In this document: positions 49,333-57,041 of the stretch, in pieces
Layout of the letters: each line of letters opens with the position of its first letter
Numbering within the stretch: the stretch's first letter is position 1
Assembly: GCA_050694175.1 (NCBI GenBank)
Contig: JBOGXA010000001.1
Span: forward strand, 124,001 to 188,000
Direction: 5' to 3'
From: JBOGXA01 sp050694175
Lineage (GTDB): Bacteria; Actinomycetota; CADDZG01; WHSQ01
Length of the DNA: 64,000 bases
Translations under genes and position numbers: made by a program
Notes under the pieces: generated by a model
Told to the model about the DNA's origin: nothing
Databases searched by the model: none
The model's input: only the letters and a program-made list of their open reading frames with translations

Positions 49333-50322
49333 ATGAAGAATCGAGAAGAATCGGCCGCAGTATCCAGCCCGATGTTGACGTCGGAGTTCCTTCTCGACCA
49401 TTGGTTGCCGGCGATCTCGGCAACCGTTCGGCCGTCCACGTTTGCCGGCTACCGAGGCCATGTCGTAAATCACATCGTTCCTCGGCTGGGAGCCAAACCA
49501 CTGAACCAACTGAACGGGCCCGGTCTGAACCTGCTGCTGGGCACGCTCCTGAGCGACGGCAACTGCAAGCGTCCGGGAGCGCTCAGCCCCGTCACCGTCC
49601 GCAGGGTCTATGCAACGTTGCACCGCGCCCTGGGTGACGCCGTGAGATGGGGGCTGCTGGACAACAACCCTGCGGACGCCTGCGATCCACCGCGGTGCGC
49701 AATCGTCGCCGATCAGATAACGACTTGGGACGTCGACGAGCTCAGACGCTTCCTGGATGTTGCTCGCGATGACCACCTCTATGCCTTGTGGTTCCTTCTG
49801 GCAACGACAGGATTACGCCGCGGCGAGGCCCTCGGACTTCGGTGGCGCTGCGTCGACCTCGAGGGAGGCGCCCTCTCGATTGTTGAAACCCTTATCGCCG
49901 TGGGGCACCGCATTCAATCCTCGACGCCCAAGTCGGCACGCGGGCGGCGGGTGGTGGTGTTGGACGCTCCGACCGTGCACGTCCTTCGTGCCCACATGGA
50001 CGCGGCCGTTCGCGCCGTCCCGGACGATTTCGTTTTTCAAGACGAACGAGGGAACCCGTTGCACCCTCTCGCAGTCACAAGGCAGTTTCGCCGCCTGGTT
50101 GCGAGGGCACATCTTCGAAGCATCCGGCTCCACGACCTTCGCCACACACACGCCACACTCGCCCTCAAGGCCGGGGTGCATCCCAAGATCGTTTCCGAGC
50201 GTCTCGGGCACTCGACCGTGTCCCTCACGCTCGACATCTATAGCCATGCACTCCCCAGCCTGCAGCGTGAGGCCGCGGCTCGTTTCGCCGATCTCGTCTT
50301 TCCCAACGCAGATGTACCTTGA
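49333..50322 (+). CDS. tyrosine-family site-specific recombinase (integrase)
   Basis: The 329-residue product has a SAM-like N-terminal domain (LTSEFLLDHWLPAISATVRP) and the catalytic set: Arg in TTGLRRGEALGLRW, His-x-x-Arg in LHDLRHTHATLALKAG, His in ERLGHSTVSLTLDIY and the nucleophile Tyr in DIYSH. This is the R-H-R-H-Y signature. No excisionase is seen nearby. It marks the right edge of the AT-richer island. Most similar enzymes belong to integrative elements and prophages. Confidence 0.9.
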   Translation: MKNREESAAVSSPMLTSEFLLDHWLPAISATVRPSTFAGYRGHVVNHIVPRLGAKPLNQLNGPGLNLLLGTLLSDGNCKRPGALSPVTVRRVYATLHRALGDAVRWGLLDNNPADACDPPRCAIVADQITTWDVDELRRFLDVARDDHLYALWFLLATTGLRRGEALGLRWRCVDLEGGALSIVETLIAVGHRIQSSTPKSARGRRVVVLDAPTVHVLRAHMDAAVRAVPDDFVFQDERGNPLHPLAVTRQFRRLVARAHLRSIRLHDLRHTHATLALKAGVHPKIVSERLGHSTVSLTLDIYSHALPSLQREAAARFADLVFPNADVP

Positions 50323-50583
50323 GGAAGCGCAGGAGCTCGTCATGACCGGCGGTCACGCGCTATCGGCCTGCATCAGGTCCGCCCGCGATGAGCAGCCCTC
50401 GACGAGTTTCTCGCCCTTGAGTAGCCCGGACTGGAAGGGCGCGGAGCGATCCCGCGAGCGGTATGCGAAGGCGAAGCCCGAATGGGCGAGGAGGAGTTTC
50501 AGCCACAGGGGGTTTGCTTTAGCGGCACAGACCCGCGCTGGATCGGGCCGACACTGCGGCGCGAGCGCGCCCTACACGTCTGC

Positions 50584-51399
50584 TTAGCGCGACCGGTCGA
50601 TTCTGTCCGCAAGTACGACGACCGCGTCGATCAGCTCTGGGCCGCTCAACAGGGCAGGGTCGTTGTGATTTGCTCCCTCGACCTCGACGATCGTGGTCGG
50701 CCCGCCCGCGGCCTTCGCGACCGCGCGGCTCTGCTCGGGAGGGACGATCCCATCGCGGGTGCCGTAGACGACCGTGATGGGAACCTTCACGTCTCTGATG
50801 TGATCGACGACCGGGTAGCGGTCGCGCAAGAGCGCTCTGACGGGAAGGAACGGATAGTGCACGCGCCCGACCGCGGCGAGATCGACAAACGGCGACCGCA
50901 GCACGAGCCCGGCCGGTGGATGCTCGGTAGCAAGTTCCGCCATTACGGCCGCGCCGAGGCTCTCTCCGAAGTAGAGGAGACGCTCGTCGGGGATGCCCTG
51001 GTCGACGAGGAACCAATATGCCGCACGAGCGTCGCGGGCAAGTCCCTCCTCGCTCGGACTCCCAGGATTGCCACCGTAGCCTCGGTAGTCGAAAAGAAGC
51101 ACGGCGAAACCTTCCTCGGAGAGCGCCCGGGCGAGCGGTGCCCGCAACGACCGGTTGCCGGCGTTGCCGTTGGCCACCAGCACCGTCAGACCGATTGAAG
51201 GCTCGTCGGCGGGGACGAACCATGCGCCGAGGCTCAGCCCATCGCTGGTCTCAAGCGTTACGTCGCGCCCGCCCTCGATCACCTCGTGGGCGAGCGGCAC
51301 GTTGCCGTTCGAAGGAAGGTAGATCAGGCGGCGTTGAAGAGCCCATAGCACGGCGAGCAGCACCCCCAGTAGGGCGAGGAGAATCACCGCATACTTCAT
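50584..51399 (-). CDS. membrane-anchored alpha/beta hydrolase (ABHD12/13-like)
   Basis: The 271-residue product has an N-terminal hydrophobic helix (KYAVILLALLGVLLAVLWAL), then a hydrolase fold with NGNAGNRS, LLFDYRGYGGNPG, the nucleophile elbow FGESLGAAV (Ser), Asp in YGTRDGIVPP, and His in GANHNDPAL. The family includes lipases and peptidases that act at the membrane. The ATG at 51399 is used; a GTG 12 bases earlier is the alternative. Confidence 0.85.
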   Translation of the reverse strand: MKYAVILLALLGVLLAVLWALQRRLIYLPSNGNVPLAHEVIEGGRDVTLETSDGLSLGAWFVPADEPSIGLTVLVANGNAGNRSLRAPLARALSEEGFAVLLFDYRGYGGNPGSPSEEGLARDARAAYWFLVDQGIPDERLLYFGESLGAAVMAELATEHPPAGLVLRSPFVDLAAVGRVHYPFLPVRALLRDRYPVVDHIRDVKVPITVVYGTRDGIVPPEQSRAVAKAAGGPTTIVEVEGANHNDPALLSGPELIDAVVVLADRIDRSR

Positions 51400-51494
51400 T
51401 ATCGTCCTCACCGCGCCAAGTGTGGCCGAGACAGGCTTGGACTTTTTGGCTCTCTGGAGGAAGAATTAGCCGGGGATTCACACCGGGGGAGCAG

Positions 51495-52223
51495 ATGGAT
51501 CCAGACGTCGAGCAAGTCCGTGAATTCGAGTGGAAGGGCCGTACGGGTCCTTTCAATGTGCTCCTGACCCCCGAAGTCTTCTCTCCCAGCAGCACCAGCG
51601 TGGTGCTCGCGCAGGCCATGACGATTGAGCCGGGGGAAGTCGTGATCGACGTCGGCTGCGGAAGCGGTGTGCTCGGGTTCGCCGCCGCCAGGCTCGGGGC
51701 GAGTCGCGTGTACGGAACCGACATCGTGCCGGAAGCCGTACGCATGGCCGAGGAAAACGCCCGCAAGCTGGGGCTCGCAGACGTGATGGAGTTCCGGGTG
51801 GGCAATCTCCTCGAACCGGTTCAGGATGTGCGCGCCGATGTGATCTTGGGGGACGTCTCGGGCATCCCAGATCCGGTGGCGGAAGTCACGGGTTGGTTCC
51901 CGGGGGGCCGAGGTGGGGGACCGACCGGAGCCGAGCTCCCCGTCGCGATGATCGAAAGCGTCGGCAACGCGCTGAAGCCGGGCGGTCGCATGTACCTGCC
52001 CACCGGCACCATCCAGGCCGAGCAGAGGGTCCTCGAGGCGGCCCGCCGGATCTTCGGGGAGGGCAACATGGAGCTGATTGCCGAACGGGAGTTCCCGCTG
52101 CCGAGCCTCGTGGCTCAAGCGGAGAAAGTTGCGCGTCTGATATCCGAAGGATTGATCTCTCTTCGTCAGAGGGGCAGCCGGCTGCTATGGCGGCTGTCGA
52201 TCTGGCGCTGCATCTGGGACTGA
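51495..52223 (+). CDS. class I SAM-dependent methyltransferase
   Basis: The 242-residue product has SAM motif I VIDVGCGSGVLGFAAARLG, motif II YGTDIVPEAVRMA, and motif IV region ADVILGDVSGIPD in place of the NPPY of N-methyltransferases. The pattern resembles PrmA/protein-arginine-type or small-molecule methyltransferases. A start at the ATG at 51495 follows GGGGGAG. The next gene begins after its stop, so the two may be co-transcribed. Confidence 0.82.
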   Translation: MDPDVEQVREFEWKGRTGPFNVLLTPEVFSPSSTSVVLAQAMTIEPGEVVIDVGCGSGVLGFAAARLGASRVYGTDIVPEAVRMAEENARKLGLADVMEFRVGNLLEPVQDVRADVILGDVSGIPDPVAEVTGWFPGGRGGGPTGAELPVAMIESVGNALKPGGRMYLPTGTIQAEQRVLEAARRIFGEGNMELIAEREFPLPSLVAQAEKVARLISEGLISLRQRGSRLLWRLSIWRCIWD

Positions 52224-52224
52224 T

Positions 52225-52971
52225 TTGCGTCGCTTCGTGCGCGCGTTCGGAGCGAGCGTCACCGCCGCGGGCGCGCTCGTTGCTCTGCAGGCGCAGATCG
52301 CACGCCGCCGCGACTACCTGAGGCTTGCTCCGGACGACGAGCTCTTTGAGTCCGCAGGCGCGTCCGAACGTTTATTGCATTTGGTCGTGATCGGGGACAG
52401 CACCGCGGTCGGCGTCGGGGCCGGGAGCAAACGGAGGTCCTATCCCGCGCTCCTCGCCGATCGACTCGGACGACACGTTTCCACGCGGCTCACGGTCCTG
52501 GGCCGCCCCGGTCTGAGGTGGCAGCACATTCCTGAACTCCTGGCCGAGGTAACGACTATCGATCCCGACATGGTGCTGATCGGGGTTGGGGGAAACGACG
52601 CAATCCATCTCACGCCGATGTTCAGTGTCCGCGCTACGGTTGCCTCCGTCCTTGGCGAGCTTCAAAGAGCGCGCGCCGCCGTGCTTGTTGTGCTGGGCCC
52701 CCGCTTCGACTCACCGGCAATCCCGCGTCCCTTGCGCGATCTGATCGCCGTGCGCTGCCGGGCCGTCAATCGCGCAATCGTCGCTGCCGCCTCGGCCGCC
52801 GGCGTGCGCGTCGTCGACACCGAGTCGGTGATCACCGACCGGTTCGCCCGTGACCCCATTCGGCTCTACAGCGAGGACCTGTTCCACCCGTCCGCGGCGG
52901 GCTACGAGGTGTGGGCCGGCGCCATCGAGCGACACCTGGTGGCGGCGGCGGCGCTCGGGCGCTCCCTGTGA
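52225..52971 (+). CDS. SGNH/GDSL-type hydrolase
   Basis: The 248-residue product has an N-terminal hydrophobic segment (possible anchor), then block I VVIGDSTAVGVGAGS with the catalytic Ser, block III GVGGNDAIHL and block V DLFHPSAAGY with Asp-x-x-His. This is an SGNH esterase/lipase. It begins with a TTG two bases after the methyltransferase stop and is probably in its operon. The substrate could be acylated cell-surface material. Confidence 0.85.
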   Translation: MRRFVRAFGASVTAAGALVALQAQIARRRDYLRLAPDDELFESAGASERLLHLVVIGDSTAVGVGAGSKRRSYPALLADRLGRHVSTRLTVLGRPGLRWQHIPELLAEVTTIDPDMVLIGVGGNDAIHLTPMFSVRATVASVLGELQRARAAVLVVLGPRFDSPAIPRPLRDLIAVRCRAVNRAIVAAASAAGVRVVDTESVITDRFARDPIRLYSEDLFHPSAAGYEVWAGAIERHLVAAAALGRSL

Positions 52972-53104
52972 GCCCGTTTCCTCACATGGGAACAAACTCC
53001 GCCAAAATTGGTTATGCTGTGTGAGTTAGTGAAAACCGAACGTGTGAGTGGCTGGCCATCGCCTTCCTGAGCTCGTTCCTTTAGCCGACAGGGAGGTGTT
53101 TTCT

Positions 53105-53311
53105 GTGGCAACCGGTACAGTCAAGTGGTTCAACGAGGCCAAGGGTTACGGCTTCATCACCCCGGAGGATGGTTCGAAGGATCTCTTCGTGCATTTCTCC
53201 AACATCCAGACCGAGGGGTATAAGAGCCTCGCCGAGGGCGCAACCGTTACTTTTGAGCCCTCTCAGGGCCAGAAGGGTCCCGAGGCGATCAACGTCACGC
53301 CCGTCAGCTAA
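53105..53311 (+). CDS. cold-shock protein (CspA family)
   Basis: The 68-residue product has KWFNEAKGYGFITPED (RNP1) and LFVHFSNIQ (RNP2), the complete cold-shock domain. The GTG at 53105 follows GGGAGGTG; a GTG at 53048 would add unrelated sequence. A leader of about 100 bases precedes it. It binds single-stranded RNA/DNA. Confidence 0.93.
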   Translation: MATGTVKWFNEAKGYGFITPEDGSKDLFVHFSNIQTEGYKSLAEGATVTFEPSQGQKGPEAINVTPVS

Positions 53312-53324
53312 TCCATGCTGGCAG

Positions 53325-53350
53325 TGAGAGGGATTCGTGAATCCTTCTCA
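53325..53350 (+). terminator. hairpin after the cold-shock gene
   Basis: Arms TGAGAGGGATTC and GAATCCTTCTCA pair with one G-U, starting 13 bases after the stop codon. No long T run follows, so termination strength is uncertain. Confidence 0.55.
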
Positions 53351-53440
53351 ACGCAGTTTCCGCGCCGTCCGCAGTTGCGGGCGGCGTGTGCGCGATTAGG
53401 GGACTAACGATCGTCGCGAAGAGAGCGAGGAGGAAGCGGA

Positions 53441-53593
53441 GTGGTAGCCAGATTCCACGGTCAACTCGAAGTCAAAAGGGCCACGAGCGAAGAGGAGGCG
53501 AATGGTCTGCTCGCTCAGGGATGGGAGCTTTTTAGCGTGGTCGCCGGTTCCGGTGAGCACCTCAACTACATCCTTACGAGGCGGGCGGCTTAG
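53441..53593 (+). CDS. 50-aa protein, DUF1737/DUF4177-like
   Basis: A GTG at 53441 follows GAGGAGGAAG and opens 50 residues: VARFHGQLEVKRATSEEEA, then NGLLAQGWELFSVVAGSGEH and LNYILTRRAA. The NxLLxxGWELxSVV phrase is typical of short domains such as DUF1737/DUF4177. It is too small for most gene finders but has a good ribosome binding site and a coherent domain-like sequence. Confidence 0.65.
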   Translation: MVARFHGQLEVKRATSEEEANGLLAQGWELFSVVAGSGEHLNYILTRRAA

Positions 53594-53604
53594 ATTCTCC
53601 AGAC

Positions 53605-54288
53605 CTAGGTTGTGCGCACGCCCACCTCGTCCAGGTGGCGCAGCAGGTCCGCCGGATCCTCGTACACGCGATAGGCGCCCGCCCGCTCGAGCTCGTCGGT
53701 GCCGTATCCACCCGAGAGCAACCCGACGCCGAGCGCCTGGGCGCGCCGCGCCGCCAGGAGGTCCCACACGCTATCGCCTACGACCACCGACTCGCGAATG
53801 TCGACGCCGAGGCTTTGCGCGGCGGCAAGGAACAGGTCGGGGTCGGGCTTTGCCCGCTCGACCCGGTCGCGCGTGATGACCGGAACGCCGGCGGGGATGT
53901 CGAGGAGAGCGAGAATGGGCCCGGCGCTCTCGATGTAGCCGCTCGTCGCAATCGCCCACGGCACCTCGCGCTCGGAGAGGTACGCGAGCAACTCTCTGGC
54001 TCCGGGCAAGGGACGTATGACCTGAGAACGTCGCGCGTACGAGTCGGCGTGGAGTTTTCGTAGCCGGGCGGCGTCCTCGGCCGTGACCTCCCGCCCCGTC
54101 TCTCGGAGCAGCGCATTGGCGAAGAGCCCGCCGCTCATTCCGATCTTGCGGTGGATGCGCCACACCGACAGCTCGATGCCGCTCTCGTCAAGCGCCTCCT
54201 GCCACGCGAGGACGTGCTGGTAGACGCTGTCGACGAGTGTGCCGTCGAGATCGAACAGGAAGGACTGTCCTCGGGCAGGGGTTGACAT
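53605..54288 (-). CDS. HAD-superfamily hydrolase
   Basis: The 227-residue product has motif I FLFDLDGTLVDSV (nucleophile Asp), motif II IATSG, motif III Lys in AKPDPDLF, and motif IV VVGDSVWDLLAA. A cap domain lies between motifs I and II, as in subfamily I phosphatases (phosphoglycolate phosphatase-like and beta-phosphoglucomutase-like). The ATG at 54288 is supported by GGGAG upstream. The substrate is not predictable. Confidence 0.88.
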   Translation of the reverse strand: MSTPARGQSFLFDLDGTLVDSVYQHVLAWQEALDESGIELSVWRIHRKIGMSGGLFANALLRETGREVTAEDAARLRKLHADSYARRSQVIRPLPGARELLAYLSEREVPWAIATSGYIESAGPILALLDIPAGVPVITRDRVERAKPDPDLFLAAAQSLGVDIRESVVVGDSVWDLLAARRAQALGVGLLSGGYGTDELERAGAYRVYEDPADLLRHLDEVGVRTT

Positions 54289-54372
54289 GGCAGCTCCCAA
54301 GTTTGCACTCATCTGACCATTCGTGGGCGGCGCGGCGGTACGATGAGGTGAGCGCTACCCGAGGAGGCGACC

Positions 54373-54621
54373 ATGCTTGGTCATTCGACGCTTATCCTGT
54401 GCGACTCGTGCGGGGGGGAGATTCCCGACAAGTCGGCCAAGGAAGTCATCTATCAGGCCGGCAAGGTGCGCTACCGGCTGGAGCTCTGCACTCCGTGCCT
54501 GTCGAGCGAGATGAAGCGTCATGATGGCCATCGGAGTGTGCCCGGGTTCCACAAGCGCGCGGCCCTCTACTTCTCGATCTCCTCTAGCGACGAGTTGCCG
54601 CGCCGGGTTCCCATCGGCTGA
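54373..54621 (+). CDS. 82-aa putative zinc-ribbon protein
   Basis: GAGGAGG precedes the ATG. Two CxxC pairs (LCDSCGGEIP and LCTPCLSSEM) lie 28 residues apart, followed by a conserved-looking RHDGHRSVPGFHKRAALYF segment. A zinc-binding role is likely; no family was recognised. Confidence 0.6.
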   Translation: MLGHSTLILCDSCGGEIPDKSAKEVIYQAGKVRYRLELCTPCLSSEMKRHDGHRSVPGFHKRAALYFSISSSDELPRRVPIG

Positions 54622-54741
54622 CCGCGCCCGGCGCTGCCAGACTTCCCGTCCTTCCTTCTTGTTCGCCTCGTCGGCCTCGTGGTTGGGTGAGCCATGGCCT
54701 TGGGGGGTCCCGCACGGCTCGTGCGCGTTCGCAACTAGCTG

Positions 54742-55260
54742 TTATCCGGGATCGTGAGGATCAGAATCGCTCTCTGAGCGCGCACTGAGCTCGTCGCGCA
54801 ACGCCGCCAGAATTTCGAGCTCGACTCGATCTTTCGGCCGGCCCGCCGCCTTCTTCATACGAATCAGGTCGTCGAGGCTTGCCACTTTGACGGTGAGCCC
54901 GTCGAGGTCGACGTCGGTGGCGCCCCGAACGAGCTCGTCGAAGCCGGCGGTACCCGCCGGCGTCCCCAACAGATCCAGATCCCCCAAGGAGGTCGACAAT
55001 GTGAAGTGGTCTCCCGCGCTCAGGGTTTCGGCTTCGAGCAGGAACGGGACGTCTTCGGATACCCCCCGGAGACGAGCGTCGACGCTGCGTAGCGCGGTGG
55101 CAAGCCGGCGCAGGTTCCCGACGGTTCGTCGGTAGCAGACATCGAGGTCAACCGTTGTCGTCGGTGATCCTCTCGCGGCGGCGGCGATGCCCCCAATCAA
55201 GACGAACTCAACGGAATGTTTGGCGAGCACCTCGAGAAGATCGAGCGGCTCAAAGGCCAT
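54742..55260 (-). CDS. nucleotidyltransferase toxin-like protein (paralogue of 34135-34671)
   Basis: The 172-residue product has FVLIGGIAAAARGSPTTTVD then LDVCYRR, a nucleotidyltransferase core G-G...D-x-D, and later SLGDLDLLGTPAGT and KVASLDDLIRMKKAAGR, the same landmarks as in the protein at 34135. It overlaps the HTH gene by 11 bases in the same order. The pair is a second copy of the HTH-NTase module. Confidence 0.85.
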   Translation of the reverse strand: MAFEPLDLLEVLAKHSVEFVLIGGIAAAARGSPTTTVDLDVCYRRTVGNLRRLATALRSVDARLRGVSEDVPFLLEAETLSAGDHFTLSTSLGDLDLLGTPAGTAGFDELVRGATDVDLDGLTVKVASLDDLIRMKKAAGRPKDRVELEILAALRDELSARSESDSDPHDPG

Positions 55261-55576
55261 TGACCGCGGCGGTTGCTTTTTGGAGCCGGAGGGCGGTCTC
55301 TCCGCCCGCGACCGAGTACTCGATTCGTTGCCGGGGCGTCAGCGCCAGCATTCTCTGGATGAGTGAGCGGTCGACCCCCTGCCCCGCCCGTGGCTGGATG
55401 GCGAAGTCGTAACCAAGGACGCCGAGGAGTCGCTCCACGGTGGATGCCCGGGGACTGATCCGACCCGTCTCGATGCGCGCAACCGTCGAGTGGGGTACCC
55501 CCGCCCTGCGGGCCAGTTCCCTTTGGGAGAGCCGGCTCCCTCGGCGCGCGCTCCGGATTGCGGCTGCGATCTGCAC
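55250..55576 (-). CDS. XRE-family HTH antitoxin-like protein (paralogue of 33834-34154)
   Basis: From a GTG at 55576 the 108-residue product contains an XRE helix-turn-helix (IRSARRGSRLSQRELARRAG, VPHSTVARIETGRISPRAS) and a C-terminal LTPRQRIEYSVAGG segment similar to LSPDERLDKLTEG of the first module. The longer frame to 55696 passes through the palindromic operator and is unlikely. A TATCAT box ends seven bases before the GTG, so the mRNA may be nearly leaderless. Confidence 0.8.
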   Translation of the reverse strand: MQIAAAIRSARRGSRLSQRELARRAGVPHSTVARIETGRISPRASTVERLLGVLGYDFAIQPRAGQGVDRSLIQRMLALTPRQRIEYSVAGGETALRLQKATAAVNGL

Positions 55577-55584
55577 GGGGTCGA

Positions 55585-55604
55585 TGATAGCATTTACGCT
55601 ATCA
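55585..55604 (-). promoter_or_regulatory. palindromic operator of the HTH-NTase pair
   Basis: Perfect arms TGATAGC and GCTATCA enclose six bases, overlapping the likely -10 (TATCAT on the minus strand) of the HTH gene. The position fits autorepression by the XRE protein. Confidence 0.6.
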
Positions 55605-55735
55605 AGGGCCGGCAGGGAACCCCTCAACGGTCCGGCTTTCTCCAGGGGCGGCCGGCGGCGCACGGCGATGCTCGCCGTGCCCACGGGCTGCACCATACGG
55701 GTGCCCGAGGCGTGGGGGCTCGGAGCAACCCCTGA

Positions 55736-56992
55736 CTAGCTGTCCTGTCGCCACTCCATCTCCGCCCGCGGTCTCAGCGGGTCGAGATCGTTCGGGCGCG
55801 GACGCGAGGACACCTGCCTATCGACGCCGCCTGCCGCGATCGCGGCCAAGCCGGTGGTGACGGGGACCGAAGCGACCAGACCGATGCTACCGACGAGGGT
55901 CCGAACGATCTCCTCGGCCATGACCTCGGTCGTCAGCAGTTCGGCTACGGGCCGGTTGGAGATCGAGAAGACGATCATCAAGGGCAGTGACGCCCCCACA
56001 TATGCCAGCACCAGAGTGTTTACGGTCGACGCGATGTGGTCGCGGCCGATGCGGACCGCCGACCGGTAGAGCTCGCGCGGCCCCATCGCCGGGTTTGCCC
56101 CGTGCAGTTCCCACACCGCCGAGGCTTGCGTGATCGTTACGTCGTCCAGGACTCCGAGTGTTCCGATGATGATGCCTCCGAGCAGCAGCCCGGTCAGATT
56201 GATCTGGTCGGCCGAGACCTGCAGGAAGGTCGCTTCTTCAGAAGCGAGTCCCGTGAAGTTGGTCGCCCCGACGAAGATGATCGAGAGCAGCCCGGTGAGC
56301 GCGAGCGCAACGAGGGTGCCCAACACGGCTGTTGTCGTCAACACGTTGACGCCGTGTGCCAGATAGAGCGCCGGAAACATGATTGCGGCCGCCGCGACTA
56401 TTGCCGCGAACAGCGGGCTCTGGCCCTCGAGGATCGCCGGCAGCAGGAAGTTGGTGATCACGAGCAGGCTGATCGCCATCCCCGCGAGCGCGGCGAGGCC
56501 GCGCCAGCGGCTCAGAGCAATTACCACCCCGGCAAAGAGCAATCCGAGAACGACGAGGGGAAATGTTCGCTGGAAATCGATGAAGTAGTAGTCGCTCGCG
56601 GCCGCGGGGGCTCCCTGGACGGGTTCAGCGGCCTTGGCGAGCAGGATGCCGTCGCCCTCCTCGATTGAGCGGGCCCCCTTTCCGCTCGCGTACACGAACG
56701 AAACCGTGTCACCTTCATCGGGTCCTTCGTCGAGCCGGGCCGAGATGTCGAAGCATCTAAAGGCACCCCCCTGTGCGATCTCGCCGCACGCCTTTGTGGA
56801 GGTCTGCTCGACGGTCGCTCGGAATCGGTCGACATCCGCGCCCGCCGGTCCGGCGATGTCGCTCGGATCACCCGGCCACATCACGACCAGCCCGATGCCG
56901 ACGGCAACCACGAACGGGGCCACCGCTATCGTCAGTGCGCGGCGGACCTTGATCGATGATTTCGGCCGCGGCGCGTGATGGCTGTGATTCAT
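55736..56992 (-). CDS. YibE/F family membrane protein
   Basis: The 418-residue product has about eight hydrophobic helices and the family landmark LGGIIIGTLGVLDDVTITQAS with GANPAMGPRELYRSAVRIGR and DHIASTVNTLVLAYVGASLP. An N-terminal extracytoplasmic domain (about 40-140, with two Cys) precedes the membrane part. The function of the family is unknown. Its gene is convergent with nothing and is transcribed toward the HTH-NTase pair. Confidence 0.85.
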   Translation of the reverse strand: MNHSHHAPRPKSSIKVRRALTIAVAPFVVAVGIGLVVMWPGDPSDIAGPAGADVDRFRATVEQTSTKACGEIAQGGAFRCFDISARLDEGPDEGDTVSFVYASGKGARSIEEGDGILLAKAAEPVQGAPAAASDYYFIDFQRTFPLVVLGLLFAGVVIALSRWRGLAALAGMAISLLVITNFLLPAILEGQSPLFAAIVAAAAIMFPALYLAHGVNVLTTTAVLGTLVALALTGLLSIIFVGATNFTGLASEEATFLQVSADQINLTGLLLGGIIIGTLGVLDDVTITQASAVWELHGANPAMGPRELYRSAVRIGRDHIASTVNTLVLAYVGASLPLMIVFSISNRPVAELLTTEVMAEEIVRTLVGSIGLVASVPVTTGLAAIAAGGVDRQVSSRPRPNDLDPLRPRAEMEWRQDS

Positions 56993-57041
56993 GCCATTGC
57001 AGCGTAGGCGACGGGCATCGTCGATTGCGAGCCGGAAGGCG

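Noticed and set aside
42800..50322. Prophage
   Set aside because: Only an integrase is present; there are no capsid, terminase, portal, tail or lysis genes.
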